Shown here one piece after another: positions 11,306 through 20,309 of a stretch of 64,000 nt of DNA. This stretch comes from Thiocystis violascens DSM 198. GTDB taxonomy: Bacteria; Pseudomonadota; Gammaproteobacteria; Chromatiales; Chromatiaceae. The first letter of the stretch is position 1. Every line of letters begins with the position of its first letter. A program made the position numbers and the translations under genes. Where the stretch lies: NCBI RefSeq assembly GCF_000227745.2, contig NC_018012.1:2526501-2590500 (forward strand), given 5' to 3'. The notes under the pieces are model-generated. The model ran no database searches, had not been told where the DNA came from, and saw nothing but the letters and a program-made list of their open reading frames with translations.

Positions 11306-12702
11306 GACGCAAGCCTCCGCGCGGCCTCGGCAAAGACCCGGCCGCGATGTTCATAGTTGTCGAACATATCGAAGCTGGCGCAGGCAGGAGACAACAGAAC
11401 GCAGTCCCCCGGTCGCGCCAGACCGGCGGCCTGACGAACCGCATCCGGCATGTCCGAGGCATGGACCAGGGGCACGCACCCGGCCAGTTCGCGTTCGATC
11501 AGCGGCGCATCGCGCCCGATCAGCACCACCGCGCGCGCCGCGCGCGCCACGGCGGGCAGCAGCGGCGCGAAATCGGCGCCCTTACCGTCACCCCCGGCGA
11601 TCAGCACGGCCCGCCCCGACGCACCGTCAGGAACCAGACCCTCCAGCGCCGCCACCGTCGCCCCCGGATTGGTGCCCTTGGAGTCGTCATACCAGCGCAC
11701 CCCATCCCGCTCGACGACCAGTTCGCTACGATGCGGCAAACCGGGAAAACTCCGTAGGATGGGTAGAGCGCAGCGAAACCCATCGTCCCCGACTAACCCG
11801 CAAGCCGCCCATAACGCCAGGGCCGCCAAGGCATTCGCCAGATTATGCCGCCCCGGAATCGCCACCTCGGACGCCGGCATCAAGGCGTCGTCTCCACGAC
11901 AAATCCACAGGACACCATCGCAAGACCGCAACCCGAAATCGCCCGCGTCCGGCTCGCCCAAGGTAAAGCCGATCTCAACCGCCCCCACGCGCGGCATGGC
12001 AACCACCCGCGGATCGTCGCGATTGACCACCGCCACCCGTGCATTCCGATAGATGCCCGCCTTGGTTGCGGCATAGGCCGCCAGATCCGGATAGCGGTCC
12101 AGATGATCGGCCGCGATATTGAGCACCACCGCCGCGTCGGCCCGCAGTCCAGGCGTCGTCTCCAATTGGAAACTCGACAATTCGACCACGTAGAGATCGA
12201 TGTCGTCGGCGAGCAGATCCAGGACCGGTTCGCCGAGATTGCCGCCGACCGCCACCCGCCGTCCCGCCTGCCGGGCCATCAGGCCAACCAGGGTCGTCAC
12301 CGTGCTCTTGCCGTTGGAACCGGTGATGGCGCAGATCGGCGCCCGGGCCGCGCGCGCGAAGAGTTCCACGTCGCCGATCACGGGCACGCCACGGTCCAGC
12401 GCCGCCTGGATCAGGGGTTCGGCCATCGGCACCCCCGGACTCACCACCAGTTGCGTCGCCAATGCGAAGACCTCGGGCTCGAAGCCGCCGACAAAAACCG
12501 CGACCTCGGGCAGTTCTTCCCGCAGGGTCTCCAGACCGGGCGGCCGGGCGCGCGAATCGGTGACGGCCACCCACACGCCCTGGGCGCGCAGATAGCGCGC
12601 GCAGGACAGCCCGGTCTTGCCGAGACCGACGATCAGCGTTTTGCCCTCCGAGCAGCCAAGCCCACGGGGGTCGAGTGGCAGTGAATGGGCCATGACGTTC
12701 AC
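11302..12702 (-). CDS. murD: UDP-N-acetylmuramoylalanine--D-glutamate ligase, with a repeat inside the frame
   Basis: MurD, 466 residues, adds D-Glu to UDP-MurNAc-L-Ala. The P-loop [18 protein letters not shown], the central [19 protein letters not shown] and the third-domain [26 protein letters not shown] are normal. Just before GLPHR, residues about 305-317 ([12 protein letters not shown]) are encoded by a copy of an intergenic repeat that also occurs after gap and after metK. Compared with E. coli MurD from memory, the stretch between the NALAALAL helix and GLPHR is about 4-5 residues longer than usual. The frame is intact, so the enzyme is probably functional with this insertion at the domain 2/3 boundary. 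Confidence 0.95.
   Translation of the reverse strand: MNVMAHSLPLDPRGLGCSEGKTLIVGLGKTGLSCARYLRAQGVWVAVTDSRARPPGLETLREELPEVAVFVGGFEPEVFALATQLVVSPGVPMAEPLIQAALDRGVPVIGDVELFARAARAPICAITGSNGKSTVTTLVGLMARQAGRRVAVGGNLGEPVLDLLADDIDLYVVELSSFQLETTPGLRADAAVVLNIAADHLDRYPDLAAYAATKAGIYRNARVAVVNRDDPRVVAMPRVGAVEIGFTLGEPDAGDFGLRSCDGVLWICRGDDALMPASEVAIPGRHNLANALAALALWAACGLVGDDGFRCALPILRSFPGLPHRSELVVERDGVRWYDDSKGTNPGATVAALEGLVPDGASGRAVLIAGGDGKGADFAPLLPAVARAARAVVLIGRDAPLIERELAGCVPLVHASDMPDAVRQAAGLARPGDCVLLSPACASFDMFDNYEHRGRVFAEAARRLAS
11754..11790 (+). repeat. GTAGGATGGGTAGAGCG palindromic repeat inside murD
   Basis: 37-bp copy of the short GATGGG repeat. It differs from the copy at 40938-40975 at two positions by eye, including the shared TCCCC end. 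The arms GATGGGT and ACCCATC are inverted. It lies wholly within murD and is read there as [11 protein letters not shown] on the minus strand. Confidence 0.9.
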
Positions 12703-13781
12703 CGGATCTTCAGGCTCGCCAGCCCGATCAGGACCAGCACCACGGTCACGATCCAGAAGCGCACGATGACGCGCGGTTCCGGCCAGCCCTGGAGTTCAAA
12801 ATGATGATGCAGCGGCGCCATCCGGAAAATCCGCTTTCCGGTGAGCTTGAAGGAGATCACCTGCATCATCACCGAGATCGTCTCCACCACGAAGACGCCG
12901 CCCATGATGAAGAGCACCAGTTCCTGACGGGCCGCGACCGCGACCACGCCCAGGGCCGCACCCAGGGCGAGCGCGCCCACGTCGCCCATGAAGACCTGGG
13001 CCGGGTAGGCGTTGAACCAGAGAAACCCCAGCCCGGCGCCCACCAGAGCGGCGCAGAAGATGACCAGTTCGCCAACCTCGGGGAGAAAGGGAATCAGGAG
13101 ATAATTGGCGATCTGCGCATGCCCCGCCGCATAGACGAAGATCGCCAGGGCGCCGGCCACCAGCACGGTCGGCATGATCGCCAGGCCATCGAGCCCATCG
13201 GTCAGATTGACCGCGTTGCTGGCCCCGACGATGACGAAGTAGGTCAACAGAATGAACCAGGGACCAAGCTGAATCGCAAAATTCTTGGAATAGGGGATCA
13301 GCAGCGCGGTCTCGGCCGGCGAGACGGCGGAGGCGTAGAGCGCAATGGCGGCGGCGAACCCGGCGAGGGTCTGCCAGAAATATTTCCAGCGCGCGGCGAG
13401 CCCGCGCGGGTCGCGCTTCACCAGCTTTTTATAGTCGTCCACCAACCCGATCGCGCCGAAGGCCAGGGTCGTAAGCAGCACGATCCAGACATAGCGGTTC
13501 CCCAGATCGGCCCAAAGCAGGGTACTGATCCCGACGGCGACCAGAATCAGCGCGCCGCCCATGGTGGGCGTGCCAGACTTGGACAAATGACTCTGCGGAC
13601 CGTCGTCACGGATCGTTTGACCGATCTTGAAGGCTCGCAAACGCCGGATCATCGGGCGACCAACCAGCAGGGCGATCCCGAGAGCGGTCATGACGCCGAG
13701 GATCGCGCGCAGGGTCAGATAGCGGAAGACATTGAAGCCGCTATAAAATTCAGCAAGCCATTCGGTGAGATAGAGCAGCAT
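12699..13781 (-). CDS. mraY: Phospho-N-acetylmuramoyl-pentapeptide-transferase
   Basis: MraY, 360 residues, exactly the E. coli length once the ATG at 13779-13781 is used; the frame is open 10 codons further up. It is a polytopic membrane enzyme that makes lipid I. Diagnostic pieces are [30 protein letters not shown], the [11 protein letters not shown] motif with the catalytic Asp residues, and [17 protein letters not shown] near the C-terminus. It begins 1 nt after the murF stop and overlaps murD by 4 bp. Confidence 0.97.
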   Translation of the reverse strand: MLLYLTEWLAEFYSGFNVFRYLTLRAILGVMTALGIALLVGRPMIRRLRAFKIGQTIRDDGPQSHLSKSGTPTMGGALILVAVGISTLLWADLGNRYVWIVLLTTLAFGAIGLVDDYKKLVKRDPRGLAARWKYFWQTLAGFAAAIALYASAVSPAETALLIPYSKNFAIQLGPWFILLTYFVIVGASNAVNLTDGLDGLAIMPTVLVAGALAIFVYAAGHAQIANYLLIPFLPEVGELVIFCAALVGAGLGFLWFNAYPAQVFMGDVGALALGAALGVVAVAARQELVLFIMGGVFVVETISVMMQVISFKLTGKRIFRMAPLHHHFELQGWPEPRVIVRFWIVTVVLVLIGLASLKIR

Positions 13782-13782
13782 T

Positions 13783-15156
13783 CTAAAGTCCCGACCCAGC
13801 GCACAGCGCATTCACGATCAATTCCATCCGCGCCAGACGCGAACCCTTCACCAACACCCGATCCCCCGCGGCCAGTTCGGCGGGCAGCCAGTCGGCCAGC
13901 GTCTGCCGATCCGCGAAATGCCGACCGCCCTCGCCAAAGGCGCGGCTGGCCGACTCGCTCAGCGTGCCGGCCGTGATCAGGCGATCGATTCCGGCCGCGC
14001 GCGCGACCGCGCCAACCTCCGCGTGCAGTCGCGGCGCATCCGGCCCCAGCTCGCCGAGATCGCCGAGCACCAACCAGCGCCGCCCGGACAGTCCGGCCAG
14101 CACGTCGATCGCGGCGGCGATGGAATCCGGGTTGGCGTTATAGGTGTCGTCAATGACGCCAAACTCACCGCAGCGGCGTGGGCACAAACGGCCCTTGACC
14201 GGTTGCAGCCCCGCCAGCCCCTCGCGGATGAGGCGTTCGTCGATGCCGAGCGCCAAGGCGGCGGCGGTTGCCGCCAGGGCATTGCGGACGTTGTGACGAC
14301 CCGCCAGACGCAGCCTGAGCGGAATCTCGCGCGCGTCGACGCGCGCCGAAAACTCGGTGCGAAAACCGTCATCGTCCCAGGCGACTCGAATGACATCGGA
14401 GCGGGCGGTCACGTCAGCGCCTTCCGCCGTGCCGTCGTCGAGAGAGAAGGTCAGCAGGCGTCGGCCAGCGGACAACTCGCGCCACAGACCCAGATGCGGC
14501 GAATCGCCAGCGACCAGGAATAGCCCATCCGGGGAGAGCCCGCGCGCAATCTCGCCCTTGGCGCGGGCCACCCCACCGAGACTGCCGAATCCTTCCAGAT
14601 GGGCACGTCCGGCATTGGTGATGAGGGCCAGATCCGGGCGGGCAATCTCGGTCATGTAGCCGATTTCGCCCGGATGATTGGCGCCCATTTCAAGCACCAG
14701 GAAATCCTCGTCGCGCGCCCCCAGGAGGGTCAGCGGCATGCCGATGTCGTTGTTGAGATTGCCCTGCGTGGCCCGCACCCGACCGGCCCGCGCCAGGATG
14801 GCCGCGAGCATTTCCTTGACGGTGGTCTTGCCGTTACTGCCCGTAATGGCGATCACCCGACCGGGGAAGCGATCGCGCCAGGCCGCCGCCAGACGCCCGA
14901 GACCGAGACGGGTGTCGTCGACGACCCATTGCGGCAGATCCAGCGACAGCGGACGATCCACCAAGGCCGCGACAGCGCCGGCCTTTTGGGCAGCGGCAAC
15001 ATAGTCATGACCGTCGAAGTTTTCGCCGCGCAGGGCAATGAAGAGTTGCCCGGTGCAATCGGCGCGCGAATCGGTCCCAACGCCAGCGAACGCCCGATCC
15101 TGACCGTGCAGGGATCCGCCAGCCTGCGCGACGGCTTGAGTCAGCGTCCACATCAT
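13783..15156 (-). CDS. murF: UDP-N-acetylmuramoyl-tripeptide--D-alanyl-D-alanine ligase
   Basis: MurF, 457 residues, adds D-Ala-D-Ala to the UDP-MurNAc tripeptide. The N-terminal [20 protein letters not shown], the P-loop [17 protein letters not shown] and the MurF-specific [14 protein letters not shown] and MGANHPGEI are present, so this is not MurE. The first of two ATG codons at 15154-15156 forms an ATGA overlap with the ftsI stop. murE, which normally lies between ftsI and murF, is missing here. Confidence 0.97.
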   Translation of the reverse strand: MMWTLTQAVAQAGGSLHGQDRAFAGVGTDSRADCTGQLFIALRGENFDGHDYVAAAQKAGAVAALVDRPLSLDLPQWVVDDTRLGLGRLAAAWRDRFPGRVIAITGSNGKTTVKEMLAAILARAGRVRATQGNLNNDIGMPLTLLGARDEDFLVLEMGANHPGEIGYMTEIARPDLALITNAGRAHLEGFGSLGGVARAKGEIARGLSPDGLFLVAGDSPHLGLWRELSAGRRLLTFSLDDGTAEGADVTARSDVIRVAWDDDGFRTEFSARVDAREIPLRLRLAGRHNVRNALAATAAALALGIDERLIREGLAGLQPVKGRLCPRRCGEFGVIDDTYNANPDSIAAAIDVLAGLSGRRWLVLGDLGELGPDAPRLHAEVGAVARAAGIDRLITAGTLSESASRAFGEGGRHFADRQTLADWLPAELAAGDRVLVKGSRLARMELIVNALCAGSGL

Positions 15157-16958
15157 GGCTTCGGCTCCCGATGCGCAAGCAGCATCGAGGGAACTGGATC
15201 GTCCGGCGGCACATTAAAGAGCCGCAGCGCGCCCTCCATCACTTTCTGGAAAACCGGCGCCGCCACCAGACCGCCGTAGTAGGAACTCCCGCCCGGTTCG
15301 TCGATCATGACCACCATCGCCAGACGCGGCCGACCGGCTGGGACGAAGCCGGCGAAGACCGACTGATAGCGACCGCCGCCATAACCGCCAGGGCCCGCTT
15401 TCTTGGCCGTGCCGGTCTTGCCGCCGACGCGATAACCGGCAATCTGTGCCCGCTTGGCCGTCCCTTGGTCGGAGACCACGGTTTCCATCATGGCGCGGAC
15501 CTTGCGCGCCGTGTCCGCGCTCAAGATGCGAATCTCCTTGGACACGGGGTCGGGCGTCCCCTCGTCCGTGCCGAGGGCAAGCGCCGGATCGCGCTTGATC
15601 AGAGTGACCGGACGCTTGATCCCATCCGCCGCCAGCACGCTGTAAGCCTGGGCAAGCTGGAGCGAGGTGACGGAGAGGCTGTAACCGAAGGCCATGGTGG
15701 CATGCTCGAAGGGTCGCCAGCGCGAATAATGGCGCAGACGTCCGGCACTCTCGCCGGGAAAGCCGACACCGGTCGCATGGCCGAATCCAAGCTGATCGTA
15801 GAGTCCCCAGAGGCTGGCATAATCCATCTTCTGCGCGATCTTGACCGAGCCGACGTTACTCGACTTGGTAATGACTCCGGTCACATCCAGGGTGCCGTAG
15901 TTATGGACATCCTTCACCACGTTGCTGCCAACCTTGAGCGTCCCCGGCCCCGTTGCGATGCGCGTCGTCGGCGTTATCAGCCCTCGCTCCAGGGCGGCTG
16001 CGACCACGAAGGGCTTGAGCGTGGAGCCCGGTTCCATGACATCGGTCAGGGCACGATTGCGACGCCGATCGCTGCCGCTGTCGCGGTCGGCATTCGGGTT
16101 GTAACCGGGCTGATTGACCATCGCCAGCACTTCGCCCGTGTTCACGTCCAGCACCACCACGGTCCCGCCCTTGGCCTTGTGTTCCTTAACCGCGGTCAAC
16201 AGTTCGCGATAGGCGAGAAATTGCAGTCGACGGTCCAGGCTCAGAACCAGATCCTTACCCTGACGGGGCGGGCGGATCTGCTCGACCTCCTGAACGATGC
16301 GCTGGCGACCGTCGCGGATCAGCCGGCGCAAACCAGGTTCGGATTTCAGGTGCTGGTCATAGGCGAGTTCGACCCCCTCCTGGCCGCGATCCTCGATATC
16401 CGTGAACCCCATGACATGACCGAACACCTCCGCGCCAGGATAGAAACGCCGGTACTCGGTCTCGAAATCGACGCCGTCGATGTTGTGTTCGGCAATCGCC
16501 AGCCTTACCGCACGCGCTTCGTCGAAACTCACCCGGCGCTTCAGGTACAGGAATCCACGTTCCCGATTGGTCTCGATCTTCTCGCGCAAAGCGTCTGGGG
16601 CGAACCCAAGCGCGATGGCCAGCGGCGGCAGCGCATCCAGGTTCTGCGCCAGTTTGCGAGGATCCGCCCAGACCGTCTCGACCGGCGTGCTCACGGCCAG
16701 CGGTTCGCCGTTCCGGTCGGTGACCATGCCGCGCCGCGCCGCGATCTCGCCGATGCGCAAATAGCGTCGCTCGCCCTCGTTTTGCAGAAAGTCGGTCTCG
16801 ATGACCTGACGATAAAAAACCGCGCCCGAAAGCAGCACGAAGGCACCCGAGAGCAATCCCACCAGCAGACGGCGGCGCAGCGGTAAATTGGGTTTCGCGC
16901 GCAAGGGCCTGGCGCGCGTGGACAAGTCGCGCCGGGGGCGACGGTTACGGGTTGCCAT
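15153..16958 (-). CDS. ftsI: Peptidoglycan D,D-transpeptidase FtsI (PBP3)
   Basis: FtsI/PBP3, 601 residues, septal transpeptidase. A basic cytoplasmic start is followed by one membrane helix (about residues 32-48), a PBP dimer domain (EIAARRGMVTDRNGEPLAVSTP) and the transpeptidase domain with catalytic MEPGSTLKPF (SxxK), SSN in TKSSNVGSVKIAQK, and KTGTAKK. The start overlaps ftsL by 14 bp and the end meets murF by an ATGA junction, with no space for murE. Confidence 0.97.
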   Translation of the reverse strand: MATRNRRPRRDLSTRARPLRAKPNLPLRRRLLVGLLSGAFVLLSGAVFYRQVIETDFLQNEGERRYLRIGEIAARRGMVTDRNGEPLAVSTPVETVWADPRKLAQNLDALPPLAIALGFAPDALREKIETNRERGFLYLKRRVSFDEARAVRLAIAEHNIDGVDFETEYRRFYPGAEVFGHVMGFTDIEDRGQEGVELAYDQHLKSEPGLRRLIRDGRQRIVQEVEQIRPPRQGKDLVLSLDRRLQFLAYRELLTAVKEHKAKGGTVVVLDVNTGEVLAMVNQPGYNPNADRDSGSDRRRNRALTDVMEPGSTLKPFVVAAALERGLITPTTRIATGPGTLKVGSNVVKDVHNYGTLDVTGVITKSSNVGSVKIAQKMDYASLWGLYDQLGFGHATGVGFPGESAGRLRHYSRWRPFEHATMAFGYSLSVTSLQLAQAYSVLAADGIKRPVTLIKRDPALALGTDEGTPDPVSKEIRILSADTARKVRAMMETVVSDQGTAKRAQIAGYRVGGKTGTAKKAGPGGYGGGRYQSVFAGFVPAGRPRLAMVVMIDEPGGSSYYGGLVAAPVFQKVMEGALRLFNVPPDDPVPSMLLAHREPKP

Positions 16959-17235
16959 GACCAGCCTCCTCGATCAGGAGTACGTCGCCAATCCGAGGGG
17001 CGAACATACCGAGTTCATAACGTGCCTTGCGCTCGACGCGGGCATGCGTTGTCAGGGTCGCCTCCTCGAGTCGCAGACGATTCCACTCCACGTCGATGGC
17101 ATCGCGCTGGGCACGCAGATCCTGTAAATGGCTGAAATTGACCCGCGTCAGATATTTGGCATGCACCACCCCGATGGCCGACAGGATAACGGCAAGGGCG
17201 AGAACGGCGAGCATGAACACCCGGCTTTGGATCAT
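16945..17235 (-). CDS. ftsL: Cell division protein FtsL
   Basis: A 96-residue bitopic protein in the ftsL position. Residues about 6-27 form the membrane helix ([19 protein letters not shown]), followed by a periplasmic coiled coil ([31 protein letters not shown]). FtsL joins FtsB and FtsQ in the divisome. The sequence is poorly conserved in the family, so the call depends on size, topology and position: ATGA overlap with the rsmH stop and 14-bp overlap with ftsI. Confidence 0.93.
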   Translation of the reverse strand: MIQSRVFMLAVLALAVILSAIGVVHAKYLTRVNFSHLQDLRAQRDAIDVEWNRLRLEEATLTTHARVERKARYELGMFAPRIGDVLLIEEAGHGNP

Positions 17236-18200
17236 GACACCCTCCCCGAGCCATGCCGTGCATCCAACTCGATACCGCTTGGGGCAAGCCGCTCGGCAAC
17301 GCGCATGATCGCGCTCCGCGCACGGGGATTCGCCGCCACTTCCTCGGGCGATGGACGCACCGGTTTCCCGAGCGCGCGCAGACAGCCATGCGTCTCGGCC
17401 GCCCGAACCGGAACTCCCTTGGGAAAGACAGGGCCGCGCGACTCCTGACGGATGAAGCGTTTGACGATCCGATCCTCTAAGGAATGGAAACTGATGACCA
17501 CCAGTCGCCCGGCGGTCGCCAGCAAATCCGGAATCTGGGCAAGACAGCGCTGGATCTCGTTCAATTCGTCGTTGACCTGGATCCGTAGCGCCTGGAAGGT
17601 GCGGGTCGCCGGATGCTTGCCCGGCTCGCGGGTCGGCACCGCGCGGGCCACGAGGTCGGCAAGCTGGGAGGTGGTCAGAAGTTCGCCGCTGGCGCGCGTC
17701 TCAAGGATGGCGCGGCCGATCCGTCTGGCGAAACGCTCTTCACCCAGATCGCGCAGCACCGCGACAATCTCGTCCTGATCGGCGCGCGCGAGCCACTGCG
17801 CCGCCGACTCGCCAGATTGCGGATCCATGCGCATGTCGAGCGGCCCGTCCGACCCAAAGCTGAACCCGCGCCGAGCGGTGTCCAATTGGGGAGACGACAC
17901 ACCGAGATCGAGCAGAATTCCGTTCGCCTGACCGCGTAGACCGGCCTGGGCCAGAACCTCGCCGAGCGCGCCAAAGCGCCCCTGAAAAATGGAAAAGCGC
18001 GAATCCAGGGCCGCCAGGGGGCGAGCGGCGGCAACGGCATCCGGATCGCGATCCAGCGCGATCAAACGCCCGGCCGCGCCCAGGCGCGCCAGGATGGCGC
18101 GACTATGCCCGCCACGCCCGAACGTCGCGTCGATATAGAGACCGCACGGATCTAGCGCCAGCGCCGCCACACTCTCCTCCAGTAAGACAGGTTTATGCAT
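17232..18200 (-). CDS. rsmH: 16S rRNA (cytosine(1402)-N(4))-methyltransferase
   Basis: RsmH (MraW), 322 residues. It methylates the N4 of C1402 of 16S rRNA in the ribosomal P site. [16 protein letters not shown] at the start, the SAM-binding [36 protein letters not shown] and the C-terminal [16 protein letters not shown] are family signatures. It is 49 bp downstream of mraZ, as is usual in dcw clusters. Confidence 0.97.
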   Translation of the reverse strand: MHKPVLLEESVAALALDPCGLYIDATFGRGGHSRAILARLGAAGRLIALDRDPDAVAAARPLAALDSRFSIFQGRFGALGEVLAQAGLRGQANGILLDLGVSSPQLDTARRGFSFGSDGPLDMRMDPQSGESAAQWLARADQDEIVAVLRDLGEERFARRIGRAILETRASGELLTTSQLADLVARAVPTREPGKHPATRTFQALRIQVNDELNEIQRCLAQIPDLLATAGRLVVISFHSLEDRIVKRFIRQESRGPVFPKGVPVRAAETHGCLRALGKPVRPSPEEVAANPRARSAIMRVAERLAPSGIELDARHGSGRVS

Positions 18201-18249
18201 TAAACATCTGTTTTATATATTAAAACCAAGATTTTCAGAGCGGCGGCGA

Positions 18250-18708
18250 TTACAGTATCAGGGTGCCCAAACCGGTGGTCGACGCCAGTTCGCCGAGCGC
18301 CGAATCGTTCAGGGCCGCCTCGGTACGCGCCTGCCAGGCCGCCTCGTCCCACAGCTCGAATTTAATCCCCTGACCCACGAACGCGACCCGCTTATCCAAA
18401 GCGGCGAAATCGCGTAGATATGGGGGTACAAGGATTCGGCCCTGGGCGTCGATATCCACTTCCTGTGCATTTCCGACATAGAGCCGCTGGAGAGCGCGTG
18501 CAGTGGGATCGAGAGCAGGGAGAGCGGCGAATTGACGCTCGATCACTTCCCATTCGGGCTCTGGATACAGCAGAAGACAGCGATCCCGGTCCACCGTTAT
18601 CACCAGATGGGACTCGCAGGACGCCTGCAGGCGGTCGCGATGCCTCGACGGAATCGCAAGACGACCTTTCGCATCCAGATTGACGATGGCCACCCCCCGA
18701 AACACCAA
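18250..18708 (-). CDS. mraZ: Transcriptional regulator MraZ
   Basis: MraZ, 152 residues, with two SpoVT/AbrB-like halves: FRGVAIVNLDAKGRLAIPSRHRD (about 3-25) and GNAQEVDIDAQGRILVPPYLRDFA in the second half, each with the family DxxGR signature. MraZ binds TGGGN repeats upstream of its own gene and represses the dcw operon in E. coli. Three such phased boxes are visible 34-58 bp upstream, so autoregulation is expected here too. Confidence 0.97.
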   Translation of the reverse strand: MVFRGVAIVNLDAKGRLAIPSRHRDRLQASCESHLVITVDRDRCLLLYPEPEWEVIERQFAALPALDPTARALQRLYVGNAQEVDIDAQGRILVPPYLRDFAALDKRVAFVGQGIKFELWDEAAWQARTEAALNDSALGELASTTGLGTLIL

Positions 18709-18741
18709 CCGTCCCCCTGGCGACTCGCCGATCGCGCCTTG

Positions 18742-18766
18742 CCCCCTAATTCCCCACTCTCACCCA
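18742..18766 (-). promoter_or_regulatory. MraZ-binding boxes (MRE) upstream of mraZ
   Basis: On the minus strand there are three 5-nt boxes TGGGT, TGGGG and GGGGG separated by 5-nt spacers, a perfect 10-bp period. This matches the TGGGN-N5 arrangement known for E. coli MraZ. The last box departs at its first base. They lie just downstream of the predicted transcription start. Confidence 0.82.
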
Positions 18767-18776
18767 CTTATACGTC

Positions 18777-18805
18777 ATCTTAGTGATCGCCAGAGACATC
18801 GTCAA
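18777..18805 (-). promoter_or_regulatory. Predicted sigma70 promoter of the dcw operon
   Basis: On the minus strand TTGACG (18805-18800) and TAAGAT (18782-18777) are separated by 17 nt. The predicted start, near 18770, lies immediately before the MraZ boxes, so bound MraZ would cover the initial transcribed region. Confidence 0.75.
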
Positions 18806-18988
18806 GAATCCGTTCGCGTATTCGCGTTGGCAGTCAGCGACTTACACGCCATAGTTCAGCATGGATGCGAACTCAAAAAAAGATGCTTGATTTCAGGTAG
18901 GTGAGGCAATCAATCTAGAAACGACTTGAGTTAAAGCGCGCAAGTCGCGGATGCTCATCGGATGAGCGGGAGCGCGGGGATCATGAGG

Positions 18989-19360
18989 AGGGAGTTGGCC
19001 GATAAGCCGGGTTCTGTCGAGGACAGCCATTCATCTGGGACGCATGTCGCCATGCGCCTCAAGCGACCTACCCGGGAACACGCGCGGGCCGCGCGTCGCG
19101 GTCGAAGCCGCATGTCCCCCTATTTGGTCTTGCTCCGGGTGGGGTTTACCCTGCCACCGATGTTGCCACCGGCGCGGTGCGCTCTTACCGCACCATTTCA
19201 CCCTTACCTCCCGCGACGGGCGCGGGATCGGCGGTATCTTTTCTGCGGCACTTTCCGTGGGCTCGCGCCCCCCAGGCGTTACCTGGCACCCTGCCCGTTG
19301 GAGCCCGGACTTTCCTCCCGTTTCGCGGACGAAACGAGCGACTGCCTGACCAACTCCCAG
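18989..19360 (-). ncRNA. rnpB: RNase P RNA (class A)
   Basis: The minus strand carries the conserved RNase P RNA blocks: near the 5' end GAGGAAAGTCCGGGCTCC, and near the 3' end the block GACAGAACCCGGCTTATCGG. The ends pair as helix P1 (GGGAGTTGGTC with GGCCAACTCCC), giving about 372 nt. The RNA is the catalytic part of the tRNA 5' processing enzyme. It lies between mraZ and rsmI, the place it has in Pseudomonas. Confidence 0.96.
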
Positions 19361-19366
19361 CCGGGT

Positions 19367-19372
19367 AGTATA
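19367..19372 (-). promoter_or_regulatory. Predicted -10 element of rnpB
   Basis: TATACT on the minus strand, 7 nt before the predicted 5' end of the RNase P RNA. No good -35 hexamer was found at the normal spacing. Confidence 0.55.
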
Positions 19373-19412
19373 CCGAAAAAGCGATCATGCAGCGGCTGAA
19401 AATTCGCGCACC

Positions 19413-20273
19413 TCAATCGCCAGCCGCCCCCAGGCCCAGATCGAGACCCAATCGATAGAGCGTATTTTTCCGGGCACCAGTCAGGCGGGCCGCCAGGTCG
19501 ACCGCCTGACGCAGCGGCAGCGCTTCGCCCAGGATCCGCAGCACCCGCTCCTGCTCGATGCGCTCGCCCTCGTCCGGATCCAGGCTCCGGCCTTCGACCA
19601 GGATGACGAGTTCGCCAAGCTGCTGTTCGGGATCCGCCTCCAGCCGAGCGATCAATTCCCGCGGCTGACCGGACAGAAAGGTCTCGAAGCGTTTGGTGAG
19701 TTCGCGCGCCAGCACCACGCGGCGGTGCTCGCCGAGCACCGCGCCCAGATCTTCGAGCGTCGCCAGCGCCCGTTTCGCGCTTTCGTAAAGAATCAGGGTG
19801 CCGGGCTCGTCGGCAACCTCACCGAGCCAGGTCCGACGCTGACTGCTGGTGCGCGGCGGAAACCCAAGAAACAGGAACCGATCACTCGGCAAACCGGCCG
19901 CCGAGAGCGCGCAGATCGCCGCGTTGGCGCCCGGCACGGGAACCACCGTCAGACCCCGTTCGCGCGCCGCGGCGACCAGGCTATAGCCAGGATCGTTGAT
20001 CAAGGGCGTGCCCGCGTCCGAGACCAGCGCCACATCGCGCCCCGCCTCCAGATCCGCCAGCAAACGCGGCGCGACCCGCGACTCATTGTGATCGTGGTAG
20101 GCGACCAGCGTCGCCGCAATCCCGAAGTGGTTGAGGAGATGCAGGGTCTCGCGGGTATCCTCAGCGGCCACCAAAGCGACCTCGGACAGGATCTTACGCG
20201 CGCGTTCGGTCATGTCGGCAAGATTGCCGATCGGCGTTGCGACCACGTATAGTATTCCTCGTTGCTGCTGCAT
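19413..20273 (-). CDS. rsmI: 16S rRNA (cytidine(1402)-2'-O)-methyltransferase
   Basis: RsmI, 286 residues, tetrapyrrole-methylase fold. It adds the 2'-O-methyl to C1402, the same nucleotide that RsmH methylates on N4. GILYVVATPIGNLADMTERA, VAAEDTRETLHLLNHFGI, LVSDAGTPLINDPGYSLV and GANAAICALSAAGLPSDRF are family signatures. Divergent from lpoA with overlapping 5' ends of the frames. Confidence 0.97.
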   Translation of the reverse strand: MQQQRGILYVVATPIGNLADMTERARKILSEVALVAAEDTRETLHLLNHFGIAATLVAYHDHNESRVAPRLLADLEAGRDVALVSDAGTPLINDPGYSLVAAARERGLTVVPVPGANAAICALSAAGLPSDRFLFLGFPPRTSSQRRTWLGEVADEPGTLILYESAKRALATLEDLGAVLGEHRRVVLARELTKRFETFLSGQPRELIARLEADPEQQLGELVILVEGRSLDPDEGERIEQERVLRILGEALPLRQAVDLAARLTGARKNTLYRLGLDLGLGAAGD

Positions 20274-20309
20274 CTTGTGCCCTCGACAGACTCTGAAACG
20301 GAACTGAAC

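Noticed and set aside
8973..11462. 829-residue frame covering murG and its upstream region
   Set aside because: Only the part from the ATG at 10076 has MurG sequence. The rest is an out-of-frame read of ftsW, which has its own well-conserved product.
13783..15156. Possibility that this gene is murE or a murE-murF fusion
   Set aside because: [14 protein letters not shown] and the 457-residue length fit MurF alone; there is no second Mur-ligase domain.
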